Below are positions 57,471 through 64,000 of a stretch of 64,000 nt of DNA, one piece after another (the stretch's first letter is position 1; the number at the start of each line of letters is the position of its first letter). Source of the DNA: Limnoperna fortunei (taxonomy: Eukaryota > Mollusca > Bivalvia > Mytilida > Modiolidae); assembly GCA_944474755.1 (NCBI GenBank), contig OX104114.1, positions 43,031,070-43,095,069 on the forward strand, written 5' to 3'. Made by a program: the position numbers and the translations under genes. The notes beneath the pieces are model-generated. The model saw only the letters and a program-made list of their open reading frames with translations. It was not told where the DNA came from and searched no databases.

Positions 57471-60400
57471 CTATGCCTTGGACTTCTGGCCTGATATCAT
57501 CTGTAATTTCCCAAGAGCTTTCTCACATGGACCCATGATATCCTGAAATTAAACTATGTGATAAACAAAATATTCTTTAAATAAACTGAGCAGAAATCTG
57601 GCCATTGATGTACTCTTATGAAATAGAATACAAAGAGTACAAATTTGTGTATTACACAAACATAAAACGTGTATTTCAATTAAAACAGTGCTGGTTTACT
57701 TTCACCTTTCGCTGTTTTTCATCAACACTTGGTAATGATTGAATATGATCAAATAACATCTCTTGTTTTTTATAATCAAAATACTTGAACATCATTTCTA
57801 ACTATCTTACCCGATTTTCTTTAAATCGTTTAAATATCTGAGACAGAAGATTAGGTCCAACATTTAAATGTTTCATTTCTGCACAAACATCATCTGAAAG
57901 GTTATTTTTAAACATACATAATTAATCAAACACCACAAAATAGCATAAGCAAGCAACACACCATTAAAATAAACACATTGTATTTAAATAATTTTTTTTA
58001 AACATAATTCTGGTTTTGTCCAAACTCTACAACCCTCCCTCCACTTAAGTAAAAAAGTTCAAAATTGTAAAATTAAGGAATTTGTCTAAAAGTGAATGGA
58101 ATTTCAAAGTTCTACATTTCATTTGTTTGCATCAAAAAGACAAAAAGTTGTATATTTTGTTCTGATTGGGATAGGAAAATCTGATATGATTTAAATTTGT
58201 GTATACAAGTAATCTGTTGTTACAATGGGTTTATTGCAATGAAATGTTAATGTTATACAAAATTATAAGCTACACTAAGTGCACACAATTCCCAAATGAT
58301 TGTCTGTAGTATATTTTGCATAAAGTAAAAAAGACCTAAAAACTAAGCTACATGCACTGCATATAGCATGTGATGTCAAGTGATGTTGTTTTAAAATATT
58401 GTAGACCAAGTTCCTTTAATTTGAGATGACATTGGACATGCTGAAATTGGCTTTTATCATGCACTTTAGATCCAGTTCTATGTTTGTGAGTTACATTGTA
58501 GTCATATTTAAATCACATTTCTATGCAACTCTAAAAATATGTCAGTAAGGGGAGGTAACTCTGATTTTAAAAACGCACACTTGTGGATTCAAAATTGTTC
58601 TTGTTTGTTTATTTGAATGAAGTTTCATGCCACTTTTAACTGTTTTTTTTTTATTTTGACAACAGAGTATCTTTGTGAAAATAATACCCTTAACAATCAT
58701 GACAATACTGTTCCTTGCAGGTCCATAAAAACTGCCAATAAAAGAACAAAAACAGAAAAAACAAGGAAAATATATGTATTTGATTGAATCTGAAGTAATG
58801 CTCTTAAATCATTGAAAACATTATTTTGCACTTAGATAAGTGGTGAGCATTTACTCTAAAACGATACATGTCTTATATCTCAAATTTGAATCTGACCTAT
58901 ACTTTATCCATCTAAATTAGTGTAAAATTTCAATTACACAAACTGAAACATAAGATAAAAATGCATTATTGACACCACCTGTCCACACATCTGCACTTCA
59001 GTACTGTTTCACTTCATGGAAACTCAACAAAAGTTGATGTCACACATCATCATCAAACTAATAGCTGAATTTGGATTACAGTGCTCCCTCGTTATAATGC
59101 CACCTTATGGACTTGGCATTTTTTTGGCATTATAACAGGGTGGCGGTATAAAGAGGGAGGACTATTTCAGACTTTTGTATCAGTTAAGTTGAATATGTAT
59201 AAAGCCCAGTTTGGTCTACATTAAATATGTCACGTGTGGAGTAATTTTGCATTTTTCAAAGAGCTTCCTGGCGGCCTATAGAACGAATAATCGTACCCTC
59301 GCTTTTTTGGCGAAGGTACGAATTTAGTTCCATTACTCGTAATTTAGCAGAGCGGGAGAGAATCACTCCCTGCACTTTGATGTACAAACGAAGTTGCATA
59401 TATGTTTTTATCCGTTTCGTGATTAAGATCGATCATTATTGATACATGATGATAATTATTACCGTTTTTAATAACCAGCTGTGCGTTATGGGTTTATTGA
59501 CATTCGTGTCTCTGTTCAATTATGTTTACTACACGAAAAGCACTGAGAACACCGAAAATGGTGTGTTGCATCTTGGTAAAGTCGTATATGTAAATCACTG
59601 GATTCTTACTACAGAATGGTTGTTACCGTATTCAATTAGCACGATTATCTTCAAATAAGTTCATCAAATGACCACTAATCCGCTGTTTACACAACAATTA
59701 TGTTAATTGATTTATTGATTTTCGAATAGGGGGATTAAGCTTAGAAAGCATGACCATGTTTACACACCAATAATTCAAAATAATTATGAGTAATGCATGT
59801 GTTTGGCAGTAGAAACGGGGGAAATTTTATTGAATAAAGGACTTCTGCAAATAAAAACTTGTGGCGGATGGCGATATGTGAGGTTGGCATTACAACGGGG
59901 GAATTTTAATGGTTAAAAAACGGGACCATAGAAAATCGTGGCGATATTCGAGGTTGGCGGTTTAACGGGGGGCGATATACCGAGGGTACACTGTATTCCC
60001 AAAAGTTCATGCTGCCACACTTTATCAAACTAATCAGCAAGCTGAACTCGATAACATTTAATGCTGCTTGCCTGTTTGGTTGTCTTTACCAGACCTGTAC
60101 AAATGAGTTCTTCATCACAAATGATTAGAAATACTGATTTAGAGCTAATGAAACCAATGGTACTGTTGTGCTAATCCATAAAAAATGCTTGAAACCATAG
60201 TATACCATTTATTTACCATGTAAAAATATTTTCAATAGGAAAGGGAATCTAATTCATGCCATGATGTTATAGCAGCTAATCCTAAAGAGTTACTTCAAGC
60301 TTCAAAACAAAATTCATATGGTGTCTATATAATGGGTTCACACACACCTAAGCATTAAAAGTAACACAGCCATTCACCAAAAAATTACACAGCTATTGAC

Positions 60401-62786
60401 CACATGTTACACAACCAATTACCAAAGTCACACAGCTATTTATGGCCATTTGCCAAAAGTCTCACCTTATTTTTGGTAAACTTTTGTTGTATTTCCCACA
60501 GATTATACCCTAGCTTATAGTCTGATAAATCTTCACATATATCATCTAAAGGCACAGAATTTTAAAGTATTATCTTAGTTTCTAAAATCTTTCTTATTTC
60601 TTCCTGAAATTCTCTCAATAAACTCTAATTTGTCCTGTTTTATATATTAAACACTACATTGTTCAATTTCTAAAGTAATCCCTAAATTCAAGATTATCAT
60701 GAGGAAAAATGCAAATCAAACACATGTACATCCATGTATAATATGTGATAAAACTATGATCCTTTAAATTAACAATAAATAAATACTGAAATTTTTGTAC
60801 TAGGCATTACTATATTGTTGAACAAATCTCAATAATGTTCTGGTTCCCAAGAACCAGAAAATTTAACAGGTCTGATGGATTAGAATGAATTTTTACTTTT
60901 GGCAAAGCATGTTGATTTGTATCATTATTCTGAATTCTTAGATTTGTGTTTATTAATACAAGATGGAATCCCTACTCCATGTGAATCTACGTAAGTGATT
61001 CATAAATGATTCCATTAAAAGCCTCCAGTATCCATCACTGATATATTTTTTTAAACGTTTTACAGATGACTATCAACATGCATCCTTTTTAACAAGATCC
61101 CAAAAAATAAGTTGACAAACAGCCAACAGAAGCACTGGTCTGATTGGGTAAAAAATATAAATGTTTTTTTTTTTTAACTGAATATTCTTAAGACCACAAA
61201 CAATGTCCCAGTATACAGCTATTTCATGCATGTTGCAAGAAGAGTCAAATTATTCCTTAGAAGTGATGGAGATGACTTGAGAACTGTTGCCAAAGGCCCA
61301 AGGCCGTAGGACAAGGGCAACAGTTCCCAAGCCATCTCCAGCACTGAGGAGCAGTTATTAGACTGTTCCTGAAACATGTATGAAATAACTGTTTTATTAA
61401 CTTATACACATACTAATTGTTGGATTAATATGTCTCAAATTTTCACTATATGTTAGAAAATTCTAAATCAATGATATGATTTGAAATAATAAGGTTTTTT
61501 TTTTTTAATATTGATTGACATGAGAAAAACTGAGCATGTTGGTCTGGTTCAAATCCAGAAATAGGGAAACAGTTAAATGTTACACTAGTTTAAATTGTAA
61601 AAATTAGTTTAAAATGCAGCATATGAATTTCCCTCCAACTCCATCCTAAAGTTACAAATGGAATAGTCCTTATGGAAATATTAAATAATACATACCATAC
61701 TCTGTCAGCTCCATAACTAAAGAAACTATACTCTCTACAACCTCTGCATTGTCCTTGTGAAGATCGTATGCTTTTAATATAATTGGTACACCAGCCACAT
61801 GACCACCAGACGAATTCTCATTGGTTAGTACTCTATATGCACTTTCCTCTAAAAATTAACACAATAAATGTACCAGAATTCAAATATACAATGCAGCTTT
61901 AATAGGTGGGTGATGCATTTTCCAGCCAAGCAGTGGACATTACTTTGATGTCTTATTTTGAAAAATATAAAATATAAGAATGAACATATAATTATATGGA
62001 TCAAAAGATACAGCATGTCCACTCCAAAGGGTAAGTAGAGTGCCTGAAAAATGTGGAAAGTTGCAGCTGCCACCTGTTGTTTGATTAAAATACTATTGAA
62101 TGCATGATTTAACAATTAAATCTTTGACAACTCATATTATATTTAAACATTTTTTTAAATTAAAAAATAGCTTGATGTGGCAAAAAAACTCAAACAGATT
62201 TACAGGGGTAAATTGTAAATTACTTAGATAAATCTTTTTAAAAAAAATTAAAGAATGTGTCCTTGGGACACAGATGCTCCCACTTAATGAAGTCTCAAAC
62301 AGGAAGTAGTTGTCCCACAGGTCTGAAAGTTGCTTAGGACCTACAACTTGTGATACTGAACCACCCTGCCAAATTTCAAATAGTTCTCATTGTATGGTTT
62401 CTGAGAAAAGCTTGATGGAAATTTGCACCAATCGACAGACAGACAGAAGGACGGACACTCATATCCATACGGAGGTTATCACATAATACCCTGCCACTTT
62501 GTGTGACGGGGTATAATAAAAAACCTGTCCTAAATATAGCTGAAATATTGCTCAGAAATTAATCAATCTATAAAAAAAAACTCTGCCCAGGTTAGCTACC
62601 AATAGAAGCAAGGAATTAAAAATTTTGTTGTTGAAATTTTTGCAATGGTCTTACCATCAGGTTCTACTAAGCTTGCCAAGGCCAAGCATGCATTCTTGAC
62701 AACTTTAGCATTCTTTGTGTGTTTTTCTATTGCACTTATTAGTAATCCTACACAATCTAAGTCGCCAACACTGTCAAAGTTCTCAT
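57471..62786 (-). CDS. STKLD1-like: STKLD1-like protein, 3' exons (C-terminal ARM/HEAT region), 5' partial
   Basis: Minus-strand exons: 62786-62655, 61848-61696, then either 60545-60466 or 57893-57811, then 57542-57471 with TAG at 57473-57471. About 145 C-terminal residues are helical repeats: KVVKNACLALASLVEPDEES, GVPIILKAYDLHKDNAEVVE, SIVSLVMELTEYDD, then IMGPCEKALGKLQMISGQ. As I remember human STKLD1, its C-terminus has a matching arrangement (a GLASL block, then a YQLHRDDPEVVE-like block, then an ELxxxxMKALLQEIKERF-like helix). STKLD1 adjoins the Surfeit genes in human, which agrees with MED22 next door. The kinase-like N-terminus would lie beyond position 64000. The function of the family is poorly known. 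If the name is wrong, it is still an ARM-repeat protein. Confidence 0.8.
57811..57893 (-). CDS. STKLD1-like: STKLD1-like alternative exon C (mutually exclusive, downstream copy)
   Basis: It begins with two bases completing a GAT codon, then 27 codons (DVCAEMKHLNVGPNLLSQIF, then KRFKENR), and ends in phase 0 at GTAAG. Acceptor TTTCAG. Spliced after the exon ending at 61696 it keeps frame; spliced after exon B it hits a stop within seven codons. Confidence 0.85.
58000..59078. other. STKLD1 intron between exons B and C, unidentified part
   Basis: AT-rich intron. No exon or named repeat is visible apart from short A-runs and T-runs. Confidence 0.4.
59079..59993. mobile_element. pogo/Tigger-like non-autonomous DNA transposon
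   Basis: Left end CAGTGCTCCCTCGTTATAAT and right end CGATATACCGAGGGTACACTG are inverted repeats of the pogo/Tigger type. TA flanks both ends (59077-59078 and 59994-59995). Subterminal tggcattataacagggtggc and ggcggtttaacggggggc continue the pairing with gaps. The interior contains one 70-codon frame that matches nothing I know. Confidence 0.8.
60466..60545 (-). CDS. STKLD1-like: STKLD1-like alternative exon B (mutually exclusive, upstream copy)
   Basis: It begins with AT completing a GAT codon, then 26 codons (DICEDLSDYKLGYNLWEIQQ, then KFTKNK), and ends in phase 0 at GTGAG. Acceptor CTTTAG. It aligns with exon C along its whole length with one gap (shared D.C, G.NL, I, F, N positions). Phases at both ends match exon C, so either fits between the same neighbours. 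Confidence 0.85.
61263..61344. repeat. Short foldback element in STKLD1 intron
   Basis: GTGATGGAGATGACTTGAGA followed by ACTGTTGCC pairs with GGGCAACAGT and CCCAAGCCATCTCCAGCAC across a loop of about 24 bp. MITE-like; no duplication is evident at the edges. Confidence 0.65.
62250..62520. mobile_element. Single-unit copy of the element whose units form the array at 63.2-64 kb
   Basis: It contains gtgtccttgggacacagatg, acaggaagtagttgtcc and ccaccctgccaaatttcaaa, then a (GACA/GGAC) microsatellite (cgacagacagacagaaggac) and a closing hairpin taccctgccac..gtgacggggta followed by taata. Same general plan as the element at 30141-30993. Confidence 0.7.
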
Positions 62787-63234
62787 CTGGAAAATAAACC
62801 AATTTATCAATGAGAATTTACTACACAATAAAGATGATACAGAGTTTTTGGTTGATGTGTTCATGAGACAAACTGTTTCCTGATAGTATGATTTGTCATT
62901 ACATTGACAGTGATCAAATACCGAGATATCCCAGTGGAAATAAATTCCACTAATTCACATGTAAAATAAATACAGTCCTTTCACCCCTTGGATTTTATGT
63001 ATGTATGTCCATAACGATGTGGCTAGCAAACATTGATGCAGAAGAACATTTAAAACAAAGTGTTTGATGATATATTAAATTTTCATCAATGTAACAAGCT
63101 TGGATAGTATTCTCAGGCAAGGGCCATAATTTCATCAAAAATCATTGGACCAGATTGATAATCGAACTTGATCTGTAACTCATCATGGTTGACTCACATA
63201 CAAAATATCAGCTCAATATCTGAAAGCATTTGGA

Positions 63235-64000
63235 AAAAATTGAAGAGTGTGTCCATGGGACACGGATGCCCCCGCTAAATGAAGTCCCAAACAGGAAGTA
63301 GTTGTCCGACAGGTCTGAAAGTCGCTTAGGACGTACAACTTGTGATACTGAACCACCCTGCCAAATTTCAAATTGTGCTGATGTACGGTTTCTGAGAAAA
63401 GCTTGACGGAAATTTTCATACTCATGTTAACACATTTTCATATCGGCCCAGTCGCAAACAGGAAGTAGTTGTCCGACAGGTCTGAAAGTCGCTTAGGACG
63501 TACAACTTGTGATACTGAACCACCCTGCCAAATTTCAAATTGTGCTGATGTACGGTTTCTGAGAAAAGCTTGACGGAAATTTTCATACTCATGTTAACAC
63601 ATTTTCATATCGGCCCAGTCGCAAACAGGAAGTAGTTGTCCGACAGGTCTGAAAGTCGCTTAGGACGTACAACTTGTGATACTGAACCACCCTGCCAAAT
63701 TTCAAATTGTGCTGATGTACGGTTTCTGAGAAAAGCTTGACGGAAATTTTCATACTCATGTTAACACATTTTCATATCGGCCCAGTCGCAAACAGGAAGT
63801 AGTTGTCCGACAGGTCTGAAAGTCGCTTAGGACGTACAACTTGTGATACTGAACCACCCTGCCAAATTTCAAATTGTTCTGATGTACGGTTTCTGAGAAA
63901 AGCTTGACGGAAATTTTCATACTCATGTTAACATATTTTCATATCGGCCCAGTCGCAAACAGGAAGTAGTTGTCCGACAGGTCTGAAAGTCGCTTAGGAC
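63235..64000. repeat. 167-bp tandem array, runs off the window end
   Basis: caaacaggaagtagttgtcc recurs at 63288, 63455, 63622, 63789 and 63956, exactly 167 bp apart, with nearly identical units. The first unit joins the gtgtccatgggacacggatg start shared with 62250. The open frame on the minus strand here is an array artefact. Confidence 0.9.

Noticed and set aside
59446..59658. A 70-codon plus-strand frame with a hydrophobic segment
   Set aside because: It lies inside a non-autonomous Tigger-like element and matches no known transposase or host family.
57811..60545. Exons B and C both included in one mRNA
   Set aside because: Phases do not allow it: B ends in phase 0 while C needs one preceding base, and reading through gives an early stop.

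Overview
The window is animal nuclear DNA: genes are split by GT-AG introns, the base composition is AT-rich, and interspersed repeats fill much of it. The repeats (tRNA-derived SINEs ending in a gctgaaa..gtggcgttaaacacc tail, Helitron-like repeats opening with a ggctcccaggagcc hairpin, and roughly 160-bp tandem modules) look like those of marine bivalve molluscs. I cannot name the species. Four protein genes are supported. Nearly all short open frames elsewhere are accidental or belong to transposons.

Layout. (i) 506-5581, plus strand: the last seven coding exons of an SLC44A choline-transporter-like gene whose 5' part is off the window. (ii) 5.6-22.5 kb: intergenic and repeat-rich, with SINEs, a Tc1-like relic, a broken DIRS-type tyrosine-recombinase retrotransposon (about 15.3-19.2 kb) and Helitron-like elements. 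(iii) 22531-39499, minus strand: a complete ribosomal protein L7a gene (RPL7A/eL8) whose seven exons give exactly 266 codons. Its introns host six box C/D snoRNA genes, three SNORD24-like and three SNORD36-like. (iv) 39.5-43.7 kb: the divergent RPL7A/MED22 promoter interval, now almost entirely transposons. These are a 2A- and PHD-bearing non-LTR retroelement split by a DNA transposon, and a DNA element with terminal 15-bp repeat arrays. (v) 47465-53212, plus strand: a complete MED22 gene of 141 codons; intron 1 carries a pogo-like relic and a palindromic transposon that itself received two insertions. (vi) 57471-62786, minus strand: the 3' exons of an STKLD1-like gene, including a pair of homologous exons whose phases make them mutually exclusive. 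(vii) 63.2-64.0 kb: a 167-bp tandem array running off the end.

MED22 and RPL7A are divergent neighbours in the vertebrate Surfeit cluster, and STKLD1 lies at the edge of that cluster in human, so the right half of the window looks like a molluscan Surfeit locus. RPL7A couples ribosomal protein synthesis with production of snoRNAs that guide rRNA 2'-O-methylation. The strongest points for a second look are the STKLD1 exon pair, the intronic snoRNA set, the transposon-filled divergent promoter, and the evidence that the commonest repeat is a Helentron (Helitron2)-type element.
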